Below, piece after piece: positions 35,187-44,357 of a stretch of DNA of 50,889 nucleotides (position 1 is the stretch's first letter; every line of letters starts with the position of its first letter). Below the pieces are notes generated by a model, which saw nothing but the letters and a program-made list of their open reading frames with translations, was not told the origin of the DNA and searched no databases. The position numbers were made by a program, and so were the translations under genes. Source of the stretch: JAGLQA01 sp023135565 (GTDB lineage Bacteria > Acidobacteriota > Aminicenantia > UBA2199); NCBI GenBank assembly GCA_030639305.1, contig DAOWCY010000024.1:1-50889 (forward strand). The letters run 5' to 3'.

Positions 35187-37769
35187 CTATATGGTTTGTT
35201 CGTCTGATCGTCCGACATTTACACCGCTGCTGTCTACTGCCGTGACCCGGTAGGTATAGCTATTCGTATTGTTGGGTAGGGGATCATAACAAGTATATGA
35301 AGCGTCTGCCATTTCCGCGCCGGTCACCTCTTTGACGATGTTGAAAGTGGTTCCGCCTGCTTCTTTTCGTTCGATTTGGTAGGCGGTAGGCGCTGTTTGG
35401 CCTATGTGCGGGATGGTGAATGTCACATGCCCGTAATATTTGGCGATGAGCCAGGCGCTCTCTTCATAAGGGGAAACAGTTAGGGCGATGATCGTGTTAT
35501 CCACCTTTACCGTGATCTGGTCCTGTACTGTGCAACCGCCGGGGGTATCGGAACCTACCACTTTGATGGTATGGCTGCCGTTGGCGTGAACCGAAGTGTC
35601 CCATTCACAGGTGTGAGGCGCGCCGTCCACGGTTTGCAGTAAGGTATCGTCGATATAAAAATCCACATACCGGGTGTTGGCCTCCGCTTCTAACAAGATG
35701 GTGCCGCAGATATTTGCACCCGCAGAGGGAACAGTTAGGGCGATAATCGAATTATCCACCTCTACCGTGATCTGATCCTGGACTGTAAAACCGCCGGGGG
35801 AATCATAACACACGGCTTTGATAGTATGGCTGCCGTTAGCGTGAGCCGAAGTGTCCCAACTACAGGTGTGAGGCGCGCCGTCTACTGTCTGCAATAAGAC
35901 GCCGTCGATTTTAAAATCCACATACCGGGTATTGGCCTCCGCTTCTAACAACACGGTGCAACTGACCTTTGCTCCGGCAGAGGGAGTAGTGATGTCTATT
36001 TGGGGGGTAAACTCTTCATAAGCGCCTATGTCGGGTAAGGGAGTGCCGTCGCCATCGCCGTCCTTGGGACGAAGCACACCGCGCTGGTCGGTGGTTTCGT
36101 AATCATCCGGGTCCCCGGCGTCGAGGCAAGGGCTGCGCTTGAGCAGCGCGTGGGTTTTAGTGGGCCCGCCGTTGTCTACCAGGGCGCCTAATTTAGGGTT
36201 TACGCCAATAATATCGTTCGATGTATCTCCGATGATGTCGCAGTAATAAAAATAAGAAGGAGCGGAGCAAGCTTTCTCGATTAAGTTATAGCCTAAGGAT
36301 GTGATTTCTCCACAGCAAACGCTTGAGATGGTGTTGTGGACTTTTAAGACACAGGTTTGGGTAATACCCAAATACCAGAAATCAGGCCACCCGTTGCAGA
36401 TGTCGCTGTGTTCATTCCCGGTGACCGTGCAGCTTTCAAGAAGAATAGCAAGATCTCCGCTACTAAATAAACCTCCACCAAAAACAAAGGTGCGATTTGC
36501 ACTGATAGTCGAATTGGCTACGTATAAGGCGCCGCCGTTAGCTATACCACCGCCGCTGCCGGAATCACCCCAACCTCCAAAACCGCAGCGATTCTGGTAG
36601 ATGAGGCAATTCCTGATATAAGTGGTAGCGCCACCGCCGTTAGCGATCCCGCCTCCATATCCACCACCGCCCTCCATATATCCTCCGTCACCGGTGCTGT
36701 TCCCTTTGATTGTGCAGCCGATAAGCGTTAAGGTACCTCTATTTTCCGTGGTGTTATAGCTGCAGAGACCGCCGCCATCGCCGCCCGAACCGTGATCCCC
36801 GGTATTGCCGGTGCGGTTGTCTTCAATGGCACAACCGGTTAGAGTCATTGAGCCGCCTTTATTATATAGTCCACCACCGTCGCCGCCGTCCCTGCACCAA
36901 CACTCATAATAACCGGGATAGCAGCCACCGTCCCCGGTGATATTGTCTTTGACTTCCGAATTGCTAATGGTTACCGTGCCTTCTAAATTGTAGAGACCGC
37001 CGCCGCTGCCACCGTCCCCGGAGCTGTAATTTTCATCTTCTACCCAATCGCTTCCTCCTCTGCCGGTCCGGTTGTTCAATATCTTGCAGTTCTTGATAGT
37101 GAGCGTGGCATTAATGTTCAAGATTCCGCCGCCGCTGTCGCCGTCACCGGCTGTGGCTGCCGCAGTCCAGGAAAATTTCTTTTGGCCTGCCCTGTGTTCA
37201 CTGGTTTGTTGGCGGCGCCTGGGAGGTTTGTCCCGGCTGCTCAGTATATCAACTGCGGGCTGCCGAGGAATTCCCCTGGCCTGTAAACTACTGGATGAGG
37301 TGACATCCTCGCCGTCAGGGGCTTTGCCGTTTTGTACGGTTAAGTTGGTGATCGTTACCGTCCATTCACCTTTAATATGGAATACCCGGTCTAATTCATC
37401 GCCGTCGATGATGGTTGCGTTTTTGCCTGCGCCGTGGATAGTCAGATCTGAGCGGATATCCAGGTCGCCGGAAGCGCAGTTGTCTTCATCGGCGCCGCTG
37501 ATGGCGAGTTTGTAAGTACCTGCCGGGACGATGATGGTATCCGTCCCGGCCAGGGCATTGGCTTCCATGATGGCCGTCCGCAGCGAACAGTTTCCGCCGG
37601 AATCGGCGGCAGTGCCGTCCCCGGGACTCACATCCACCGTATCGCCTGTAGTATTCACCGTAAAGGTCACGCCCTGGAGATAGAATCCTCCCAAAAACAT
37701 GATCCCGGTTAATAATAAAAAAACCTGTAATTTTTTGTCCCTTTTCGGGGACTTTTTTTGTATCTCCAT
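35187..37769 (-). CDS. CSLREA-type secreted beta-helix protein, paralogue 1
   Basis: An 860-residue exoprotein. The start at 37769 is chosen because AAGGAGGTAAAC lies directly upstream; the frame is open further up but without a site. In order: signal peptide (to about residue 33), the CSLREA-like opening (CSLRTAIMEANAL), a right-handed beta-helix with many Gly-rich rungs (GDGGSGGGLYN), the block DQRGVLRPKDGDGDG and DIGAYEEF, two tandem Ig-like domains and a fibronectin III-like end (AYQIERKEAGGTTF). Family members are surface or secreted proteins that may bind or process polysaccharide. About residues 150-185 hold an Arg/Lys-rich insert that differs from the insert at the same site in the two neighbours. 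Confidence 0.85.
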   Translation of the reverse strand: MEIQKKSPKRDKKLQVFLLLTGIMFLGGFYLQGVTFTVNTTGDTVDVSPGDGTAADSGGNCSLRTAIMEANALAGTDTIIVPAGTYKLAISGADEDNCASGDLDIRSDLTIHGAGKNATIIDGDELDRVFHIKGEWTVTITNLTVQNGKAPDGEDVTSSSSLQARGIPRQPAVDILSSRDKPPRRRQQTSEHRAGQKKFSWTAAATAGDGDSGGGILNINATLTIKNCKILNNRTGRGGSDWVEDENYSSGDGGSGGGLYNLEGTVTISNSEVKDNITGDGGCYPGYYECWCRDGGDGGGLYNKGGSMTLTGCAIEDNRTGNTGDHGSGGDGGGLCSYNTTENRGTLTLIGCTIKGNSTGDGGYMEGGGGYGGGIANGGGATTYIRNCLIYQNRCGFGGWGDSGSGGGIANGGALYVANSTISANRTFVFGGGLFSSGDLAILLESCTVTGNEHSDICNGWPDFWYLGITQTCVLKVHNTISSVCCGEITSLGYNLIEKACSAPSYFYYCDIIGDTSNDIIGVNPKLGALVDNGGPTKTHALLKRSPCLDAGDPDDYETTDQRGVLRPKDGDGDGTPLPDIGAYEEFTPQIDITTPSAGAKVSCTVLLEAEANTRYVDFKIDGVLLQTVDGAPHTCSWDTSAHANGSHTIKAVCYDSPGGFTVQDQITVEVDNSIIALTVPSAGANICGTILLEAEANTRYVDFYIDDTLLQTVDGAPHTCEWDTSVHANGSHTIKVVGSDTPGGCTVQDQITVKVDNTIIALTVSPYEESAWLIAKYYGHVTFTIPHIGQTAPTAYQIERKEAGGTTFNIVKEVTGAEMADASYTCYDPLPNNTNSYTYRVTAVDSSGVNVGRSDEQTI

Positions 37770-37888
37770 GTTTACCTCCTTGTTAAACCTTATTGTATAC
37801 CATACATTTAAAGACTTATCCAACACAGGCGGAGCTTTTCAAGTTTTTTTTCAAATATTTTTTTACTCAGTCGGCAATTCTATCGTTT

Positions 37889-40255
37889 CTATATGGTTTG
37901 TTCGTCTGACCGTCCGACGATTACACCAGCACCGTCTACTGCTGTGATCCGGTAGGTATAATTAGTATTATTGTTGGGTAAGGGATCATAATAAGTATAT
38001 GAAGCTCCTCCCATTTCCGCGCCGGTCACCTCTTTGACAATAGTGAAAGTGGTTCCGCCGGCTTCTTTTCGTTCGATTTGGTAAGCGGTAGGCGCTGTTT
38101 GACCGGTGTGCGGGATGGTGAATGTCACATGCCCGTAATATTTGGCGATGAGCCAGGCGCTCTCTTCATAAGGGGAAACAGTTAGATTGATAATCATATT
38201 GTCTACTTTGACATTGACAGTATCCCGGGCGGAGAAACCACCGGGGGTATCGGAACCTACCGCTTTGATGGTATGGCTGCCGTTAGCGTGAACCGAAGTG
38301 TCCCAACTACAAGTGTGAGGCGCGCCGTCTACGGTCTGCAATAAAACACCGTCGATTTTAAAATCCACGTACCGGGTGTTGGCCTCCGCTTCTAACAAGA
38401 CGGTGCAACTGACCTTTGCTCCGGCAGAGGGAGTAGTGATGTCTATTTGGGGGGTAAACTCTTCATAAGCGCCTATGTCGGGTAAGGGAGTGCCGTCGCC
38501 ATCACCGTCCTTCGGACGGAGCACACCGCGCTGGTCGGTGGTTTCGTAATCATCCGGGTCCCCGGCGTCGAGACACGGGCTGCCCTTTAGCAGGGCGTGG
38601 GTTTTAGTGGGCCCGCCGTTGTCTACCAGGGCACCCAATTTAGGATCAGCGCCGATGATGTTGCCGTCGGTTTCACCCTCGATATCGACAAAATAAATAG
38701 CAGAAAGCCCTTCGATTAGGTTGTAACCCCGGGACTTGATCCTGCCGACGCAGTCGTTGGCTACATAGGATGAGGTCGCCCAATTATAAATAAGATTGTT
38801 GGCAACGATAGTGTTGTGTATTTTGAGTGTCGACGTAGGCGTCGGGCCATAAATCCAATAAGCAGGCTCACCGTTGCACAAACCGCCGTCATTATTCCCG
38901 GTAACTGTACAACTTTCCAGTAACGCAAATCCACTGTCTCCATAATTGAAGAGACCGCCGCCATACGCATCGCTTGGATCCTCGTAGCTATTGTAGCTAT
39001 TTGCACTGATGGTGGAATTGGTAGCATACAAGGCGCCTGAGTTGGCAATCCCACCGCCGGATCCACCGGAAAAGGCTTCACCGCAGCGATTCCGGTAGAT
39101 AAGGCAGTTGTTGATAAAGGTAGTGCCGGTGTTCTGTATTCCTCCCCCATAACCGGCGCTGCCCTCATGCCCATTCGCATCACCGGTCTTGTTATCCATG
39201 ACGGTGCAGCCGGTAAGCGTTAGAGTGCCGGTGTTCCCGTTAGTCTGCCTGTTGGCTATACCTCCGCCGTAGCCCCCAGCGCCGTACCCGTCCCAACCTC
39301 TGCCGGGCTTGCCACAGAGGTTATCCTTTACAGTGCAGTTGTTCAGGGTCAAATTTCCGTCTAAATTAAAAAGGCCGCCGCCGTGACCGCCGCGGCCCCC
39401 CCATTCATCACAATCCCTGCCACCATTACCGGTGGTGTTATCGCTGATCGATGAATGGTTAATCACTACTGTGCCTGCTAAGTTGCACAGACCGCCGCCG
39501 TAACCACCGTCACCGCTTTCCCCATTTCCGCTTCCCGAGTAGCTGCCGCCATTGCCCGTAGTGTTGTTCACAATTTTGCAATTATTGATGGTGAGCTTAC
39601 CGTAACGGTTCAAAATACCACCACCGTAACCGCCGTTACCCGCTGTAACCGCCGCGGTCCCGGAAATATTTTTTTTTCTTGCCTCCGGCGGCCCTGCCGG
39701 GAGCCAAACTTTTGAAAAAGTTTGATCAAAACTTTTGTTTAATTTCGTTTCTGAGCTAATTTCCCGGGCCTCCAAGATGCTGGATGAGGTAACCGATACA
39801 CCGTTGGGGCTTCTGCCGTTTCGTACCGTCAAGTTGGCGATCGTTACCGTCCATTCGCCTCTAATATGGAATACCCGGTCTAATTCATCGCCGTCGATGG
39901 TAGTAAGGTTTTTGCCTGCACCGTTGATAGTCAGGTCTGAGCGGATATCCAGGTCGCCGGAGATACAGTTGTCTTCATCCGCGCCGCTGACGGTAAGTTT
40001 GTAGGTTCCCGCCGGGATGGTGATAGTGTCCGCTCCGCTTAGGGCATTGGCTTCCATAATAGCCGCCCGCAGCGAACATTTCCCGCCGGAATCGGCGGCG
40101 GCGCCGTCCCCGGGATTCGCATCCACTGTATCCTTGGCGGTATTCACCGTAAAGCCGGCAGCTTGAAGATGCACAGCCGGAAATAAAACACATACACACA
40201 ACAATAAAAATAAACCCTGTTTTAAAATTTGGGAAAGACTCATTACTCTTTTCAT
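37889..40255 (-). CDS. CSLREA-type secreted beta-helix protein, paralogue 2
   Basis: A 788-residue paralogue. The start is supported by GAAGGAGGCAAA. The signal peptide (FLLLCVCVLFPAVHLQA) differs from the other two. Then come CSLRAAIMEANAL, Gly-rich beta-helix rungs, the DIGAYEEF block, one Ig-like domain (one fewer than paralogue 1) and the same fibronectin III end (GRSDEQTI). Its DNA is almost identical to paralogue 1 around the DIGAYEEF block (38430-38640 against 35985-36190), which suggests recent duplication or gene conversion. A 28-residue insert ETKLNKSFDQTFSKVW and onward is family A repeat read in frame. Confidence 0.85.
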   Translation of the reverse strand: MKRVMSLSQILKQGLFLLLCVCVLFPAVHLQAAGFTVNTAKDTVDANPGDGAAADSGGKCSLRAAIMEANALSGADTITIPAGTYKLTVSGADEDNCISGDLDIRSDLTINGAGKNLTTIDGDELDRVFHIRGEWTVTIANLTVRNGRSPNGVSVTSSSILEAREISSETKLNKSFDQTFSKVWLPAGPPEARKKNISGTAAVTAGNGGYGGGILNRYGKLTINNCKIVNNTTGNGGSYSGSGNGESGDGGYGGGLCNLAGTVVINHSSISDNTTGNGGRDCDEWGGRGGHGGGLFNLDGNLTLNNCTVKDNLCGKPGRGWDGYGAGGYGGGIANRQTNGNTGTLTLTGCTVMDNKTGDANGHEGSAGYGGGIQNTGTTFINNCLIYRNRCGEAFSGGSGGGIANSGALYATNSTISANSYNSYEDPSDAYGGGLFNYGDSGFALLESCTVTGNNDGGLCNGEPAYWIYGPTPTSTLKIHNTIVANNLIYNWATSSYVANDCVGRIKSRGYNLIEGLSAIYFVDIEGETDGNIIGADPKLGALVDNGGPTKTHALLKGSPCLDAGDPDDYETTDQRGVLRPKDGDGDGTPLPDIGAYEEFTPQIDITTPSAGAKVSCTVLLEAEANTRYVDFKIDGVLLQTVDGAPHTCSWDTSVHANGSHTIKAVGSDTPGGFSARDTVNVKVDNMIINLTVSPYEESAWLIAKYYGHVTFTIPHTGQTAPTAYQIERKEAGGTTFTIVKEVTGAEMGGASYTYYDPLPNNNTNYTYRITAVDGAGVIVGRSDEQTI
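39679..39742 (+). repeat. Palindromic repeat family A, copy 5, inside a coding sequence
   Basis: A near-perfect copy, TTGCCTCCGGCGGCCCTG to CAAAACTTTTGTTT, inside CSLREA paralogue 2 on the opposite strand to translation. It is read through without frameshift or stop as LNKSFDQTFSKVWLPAGPPE. Confidence 0.85.
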
Positions 40256-40474
40256 TTTGCCTCCTTCCTATTTTCACGCTGCGGGGGGACGACGTCCCTA
40301 CCCTCTGAGTCACCAGGTGGACAGGGTATAACCCGCTCCGCGGGGATTATAGTTTTCTTTTACTTTTAATAAGAATACAAAGCAAGTTTCTTGCCAAAGC
40401 TGTCGGATCTGCTTAAAAGCCTTTATTCACAAGGGTTTTACCCTTTTTTACTTTTATCCCGGTTGACGAGTTAG

Positions 40475-40836
40475 TGTAACGTTTTGTTACAGGTTTTGCT
40501 ATTGCCGCGAAATTTTTTAACCAAGAATGCACTCCGGTCAGCACAAATAAGCGGGGGAATTATCTTGAACGGCGCTTTCACCGGCATTGTGGATCGAGCG
40601 CTGTCCTGCCTGGAAAGCAGTGCTACCGGTTGTTTCCCAGCACTACCGGTCTGTGAACATTTTTTCCGCAAAGATTTTTTAACAAAAAAAAATGTTTTGA
40701 ATGACCTTCCTAATTGGGGGGCCGTCCCTCCTGTAACATTTTGTATCACAGATTTGCCCCTATCCCGGGGCAAATGCCCAATAACCTGGATAGGCAGCCT
40801 TCTTCGCTTTTTTTGCAGGTGTAATATTTTGTTACA
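40475..40836 (+). promoter_or_regulatory. Three copies of a 17-bp near-palindrome (possible operator sites)
   Basis: TGTAACGTTTTGTTACA at 40475-40491, TGTAACATTTTGTATCA at 40732-40748 and TGTAATATTTTGTTACA at 40820-40836, all in the same orientation. The arms TGTAAC/GTTACA flank a 5-bp T-rich centre, as in a dimeric repressor site. They lie 220-580 bp upstream of CSLREA paralogue 2. I saw no other copy in the window. Confidence 0.5.
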
Positions 40837-40876
40837 GTGAATTAGCCTCCGGCGGGGATACGGCTCATCCAACCTC

Positions 40877-40940
40877 TTTGCCTCCGGCGGCCCTGCCGGG
40901 GGCTAAACTTTTGAAAAAGTTTAATCAAAACTTTTTATGA
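40877..40940 (+). repeat. Palindromic repeat family A, copy 6, intergenic
   Basis: TTTGCCTCCGGCGGCCCTG through AAACTTTTGAAAAAGTTT to CAAAACTTTTTATG. It lies about 150 bp past the stop of CSLREA paralogue 3. Confidence 0.8.
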
Positions 40941-41088
40941 TTTAGAATCAAAGGCGCTCACTCGCTGCCTCTACGGCGAAGCCGCTAAACGCCCCCCCGT
41001 GCGCACGGGGTTTAGAATCAAAAGCGCTCCCCCGCTGCCTCTTGCGGCGAAGCGGCTCAATTGATCATTGAAGATTGATCCTTGACCT

Positions 41089-43560
41089 CTATATGGTTTG
41101 TTCTCCTGATCGCCCAACGTTTACTCCACCGCTGTCAACGGCTGTAACCCGGTAGGTATAGCTGGTGATAGTATTGGGCAGGGGATCATAATAGGTGTAA
41201 GATGCGCCTCCCATTTCCGCGCCGGTCACCTCTTCGACCAAACTGAAAGTTGTTCCGCCTGCTTCTTTTCGTTCGATTTGGTAAGCGGTAGGCGCTGTTT
41301 TACCGGTGTGCTGGACAGTAAACATGACTTTTCCATACTGCTTCCTAATGAGCCAGGCGCTCTCTTCATGACGGGAAACAGATAAGGCGATAATCGTATT
41401 ATCCACCTTGACCGTAATTCGATCCTGAACAGTGGAACCGCCGGGGGAATCGGAACCCACCGCTTTGATGGTATGGTTGCCATTGCTCTGAGTCGAGGTG
41501 TCCCAACTACAGGTGTGAGGACCGCCGTCTACTGTTTGCAATAAGACGCCGTCGATTTTAAAATCCACGTAACGGGTGTTGGTGTCCGCTTCTATCAAGA
41601 CAGTGCCGCAGACTTTTGCCCCTGCCAACGGGGCAGTGATGACGATCAGGGGCGAAAACTTTTCATAAGCGCCGATGTCCGGTAGGGCAGTGGCGTCGCC
41701 ATTACCGTCCTTCGGCCTGAGCACGCCGCGCTGGTCTGTGTCTTCGTAATCGCCGGGGTCCCCGGTATCGATGCATGGACTGCCGCCGAGCAAAGCGAAA
41801 GTTTGGGTTGGTCCGCCATTGTTTGCCAGGGCGCCTAAATTGGGGTCTGAACCGATGATGTTACCGGTTGTATTTCCTACTATACTACTATAATAAATAG
41901 TGGATGGGCCTTCGATTAAATTATAACCCGTGGATTTGATTTTGCCGACGCAGTCGTTGAGAACAGCGCTCAAAAGATTGTTGGCAGCGATGGTGTTGTG
42001 AATTTTTAAGACACAAATAGGGGGAGTGCCGTACACCCAGTTATCGGGCCAACTGTTGCAGATACCGTCGTGATTATTCCCGGTTACCGTGCAGCTTTCA
42101 AGTAAAGCGAAACCGGTAATGCCGGCGTTGAATAGACCGCCGCCATAAGTCTCGGAAGTATCGCCATAGCTATTTGCGCTGATAGTCGAATTGAACACGC
42201 GGATGCTGCCGAAGTTGCAAATCCCGCCGCCCAGTCCATCGAAAGCGCCTTCACCGCAGCTATTCTGATGGATAAGGCAGTTTTCGACGAGAGCAGTTCC
42301 GGTGTTGTCGATCCCGCCTCCGGAACCGGCGTCTCCGTCTGTCCAACCCCCGTCGCCGGTGCTGTTGTCCCTGATGGTGCAGTCTGTAACAGTTAAGGTG
42401 CCGGTATTCCCGGAACTATGCCTGTTGGATATACCGCCGCCGCTGCCGCCGCTGCCGTCCCGTTCATAGCCGACGCCATAGTGGCCGCAGGCGTTATTTT
42501 GCACAGAACAATTGTTGAGAGTCATGGTGCCGTCGAAATTGCTGAGACCACCGCCATCGCCTCCGGAGCCGCCATACATATCGGCTGAATCGTTACCGCC
42601 ATCCCCGGTGGCGTTATCCTCGACAACTGAATCGTTAATCACCACCGTGCCGTCTAAGTTACAGATGCCGCCGCCGTCACCACCGTCGCCGCATTCCCCA
42701 GGTCCAAGGTATATCAAGTAGTCGCCGCCATCTCCAGTGGCGTTGTTCACTATTTTGCAATTATTGACGGTGAGTGTGCCGTAGCGGTTCAGGATACCAC
42801 CGCCGTAGCCACCGTCAGTGGCCGATGCTGCCTCAATCATGAAGTTATTTTTTTTTCTTGCCTCCGGCGACCCTGCCGGGTGACGCCCCCATTGAGTTTT
42901 TCGCCGGGGGCCATCGGCATACCGAACCTTCAAAAAAGTTTGATCAAAACTTTTGTTGAGCGAGGAGCTTTCTTGTCCTGAAAAGCCCCTCATAGGCTTC
43001 CCGCGCCGCGGGGTAAAAAAAGTTCGATCAAAACTTTTGTTTAATTTCGTTTCTGAGGGAATTTCCCAGGCCTCTAAGCTGCTGGATGAGGTGACGGTTT
43101 CGCCATCCGGCGTCCTGCCGTTTTGCACCTTTAAGTTGGTGATAGTCACTGTCCAGGCGCCTCTAATATGAAAGACCCGGTCTAAATCATCACCGTCGAT
43201 GATGGTTGCGTTTGGACCTGCTCCGTTGATAGTCAGGTTGGAGCGGACGTCCAAATCGCCGCCGGCGCAGTTGTCTTCATTTGCTCCGCTGATGGTTAGT
43301 GTGTAGGTGCCGGCCGGTATAGTGATAGTATCCGCCCCGGGCAGGGCATTGGCTTCCATGATGGCCGCCCGCAGCGAACAATTCCCGCCGGAATCGGCGG
43401 CAGTGCCGTCCCCTGGGTTCGCATCCACCGTGTCGTTGGTGGTGTTAACGGGAAAAGTGACCCCCTGGAGATAGATACCTCCCAAAAGAAAAATTCCGGC
43501 TAATAATAAAAAAACCTGCAATTTTTTGCCCCTTTTCGGGGACCTTTTTTGTATCTCCAT
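41089..43560 (-). CDS. CSLREA-type secreted beta-helix protein, paralogue 3
   Basis: An 823-residue paralogue starting at an ATG preceded by AGGAGGTAAAC. The first about 45 residues and the leader DNA match paralogue 1 closely (MEIQKRSPKRGKKLQVFLLL). Layout: signal peptide, CSLRAAIMEANAL, Gly-rich beta-helix rungs, DIGAYEKF, one Ig-like domain and the fibronectin III end. The insert after TSSSSLEAWEIP is about 70 residues and contains LNKSFDRTF and LNKSFDQTF, two rounds of family A sequence. All three genes read the same way, and the spacing suggests separate transcripts. Confidence 0.85.
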   Translation of the reverse strand: MEIQKRSPKRGKKLQVFLLLAGIFLLGGIYLQGVTFPVNTTNDTVDANPGDGTAADSGGNCSLRAAIMEANALPGADTITIPAGTYTLTISGANEDNCAGGDLDVRSNLTINGAGPNATIIDGDDLDRVFHIRGAWTVTITNLKVQNGRTPDGETVTSSSSLEAWEIPSETKLNKSFDRTFFTPRRGKPMRGFSGQESSSLNKSFDQTFLKVRYADGPRRKTQWGRHPAGSPEARKKNNFMIEAASATDGGYGGGILNRYGTLTVNNCKIVNNATGDGGDYLIYLGPGECGDGGDGGGICNLDGTVVINDSVVEDNATGDGGNDSADMYGGSGGDGGGLSNFDGTMTLNNCSVQNNACGHYGVGYERDGSGGSGGGISNRHSSGNTGTLTVTDCTIRDNSTGDGGWTDGDAGSGGGIDNTGTALVENCLIHQNSCGEGAFDGLGGGICNFGSIRVFNSTISANSYGDTSETYGGGLFNAGITGFALLESCTVTGNNHDGICNSWPDNWVYGTPPICVLKIHNTIAANNLLSAVLNDCVGKIKSTGYNLIEGPSTIYYSSIVGNTTGNIIGSDPNLGALANNGGPTQTFALLGGSPCIDTGDPGDYEDTDQRGVLRPKDGNGDATALPDIGAYEKFSPLIVITAPLAGAKVCGTVLIEADTNTRYVDFKIDGVLLQTVDGGPHTCSWDTSTQSNGNHTIKAVGSDSPGGSTVQDRITVKVDNTIIALSVSRHEESAWLIRKQYGKVMFTVQHTGKTAPTAYQIERKEAGGTTFSLVEEVTGAEMGGASYTYYDPLPNTITSYTYRVTAVDSGGVNVGRSGEQTI
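42858..43043 (+). repeat. Palindromic repeat family A, copies 7a and 7b, inside a coding sequence
   Basis: A compound insertion. Copy 7a spans 42858-42956, with an extra GACGCCCCCATTGAG centre. A half copy 7b (AAAGTTCGATCAAAACTTTT, 43018-43043) follows after 60 bp that include CCCGCGCCGCGGGG, a sequence also found near 48986. All of it is read in frame in CSLREA paralogue 3. Confidence 0.75.
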
Positions 43561-43691
43561 GTTTACCTCCTTTTTGTGCTACTACACTTAAACGTTTCCC
43601 CACGAACCTGGGGATTTTCAATTTTAATCTTGAAAAAACCTTTTAAGCTATATTATATTCTTTTTAAAAAAAAAATTCAAATATTTTTTTT

Positions 43692-44081
43692 ATGCTTCCG
43701 GCAATTCTAATTTTGGTCTACAGGTTACCTGCACAGCCGCTGCCCGTAGCCAAACACACCCTTTTAGTTAGGTTCGGAATTATCGAGCTTGAAGCCGGGA
43801 CAGGAGAAGAAATTATTCCCGATGAAGTCCTGATCGCTCTCACTGCCCTGCATGCCTATGAACCGGCCTGGATAGAGGACGACGATCTCTGGAACCGGCT
43901 AAAGAATTCGCTGAATCTTGACGTATTCAAAGCTCCGTCTCACCCTGGTGAATCATTATCTATTAACATCCTCCAACATTGCCTGGAAAGGAAGCAGGAG
44001 ATGGGTGTTCATTTTAGTGACTTTACTGATGAGCACCGCCTCCGTCTGCTGCGCCTGATGGGCCAGGTAAAAATGAGTTAA
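43692..44081 (+). CDS. Hypothetical protein, possibly a 5'-truncated gene
   Basis: A 129-codon open frame that I do not recognise. The second half reads like real protein (DEVLIALTALHAYEPAWIEDDDLWNRL, ILQHCLERKQEMGVHFSDF). The first about 30 codons arise from AT-rich leader-type DNA similar to that upstream of the CSLREA genes, with no ribosome-binding site. It may be the 3' end of a gene cut when the CSLREA cluster arrived. Low confidence that it is expressed. Confidence 0.35.
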   Translation: MLPAILILVYRLPAQPLPVAKHTLLVRFGIIELEAGTGEEIIPDEVLIALTALHAYEPAWIEDDDLWNRLKNSLNLDVFKAPSHPGESLSINILQHCLERKQEMGVHFSDFTDEHRLRLLRLMGQVKMS

Positions 44082-44194
44082 GCCCCCGGCGGATAGATGG
44101 GGCCTCCGAGGTGCGGAAAGTGAAACCCACTATGAACTTCCAAAACCGGGTAGTTACTTCGCGTCTGGTAGTGTATATGTCCCGGGAATTGTGA

Positions 44195-44200
44195 TATAAT
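44195..44200 (+). promoter_or_regulatory. -10 box of the DUF4258 remnant, leaderless geometry
   Basis: TGATATAAT, an extended -10 element with TATAAT at 44195-44200. The ATG at 44208 begins 8 nt after its end. It presumably still drives the downstream antitoxin. Confidence 0.5.
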
Positions 44201-44207
44201 AGCATCG

Positions 44208-44356
44208 ATGAGCAAAACATTTAAAAAAATTCACAGGATGCTCCCATACATGCAGTCTGGGGAATTCCCAAAGGAAAATCTAAACCTGCTGTTTTAGTAA
44301 CAGCATACAGGCCAGATCCCAAAAAATGGTCAAGTGATTTTATGAGGAGAAAGTAA
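44208..44356 (+). pseudogene. DUF4258-type toxin remnant with internal deletion
   Basis: Frame 1 from the ATG at 44208 gives MSKTFKKIH, like the start of DUF4258 proteins paired with this antitoxin. The frame from about 44237 to the stop at 44354-44356 gives DAPIHAVWGIPKGKSKPAV and LVTAYRPDPKKWSSDFMRRK, the usual C-terminal end. The central 50-60 residues are missing and the two parts are out of frame. Translation from the ATG stops at 44297. The toxin is dead while promoter and antitoxin remain. Confidence 0.7.
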
Positions 44357-44357
44357 T

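Larger units (their letters stand above)
40256..41088. other. 833-bp gene-free region between CSLREA paralogues
   Basis: No convincing gene is seen. The open frames crossing it on both strands lack ribosome-binding sites and protein-like composition. It holds a family-E-like sequence near 40281, three copies of a 17-bp near-palindrome, an AGTGCT/AGCACT pair near 40619-40650, a family A repeat at 40877-40940 and a duplicated TTTAGAATCAAA-GCGCT-C element near 40941 and 41010. Confidence 0.6.

Noticed and set aside
35985..38640. Possible CRISPR-like or phage-like direct repeats in the CSLREA cluster
   Set aside because: The repeats are long coding paralogy (DIGAYEEF block, Ig-like domains) without regular spacers.
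40471..40872. Opposed open frames of 118 and 133 codons in the gap upstream of CSLREA paralogue 2
   Set aside because: Neither has a ribosome-binding site or protein-like composition, and both run through the 17-bp palindromes.
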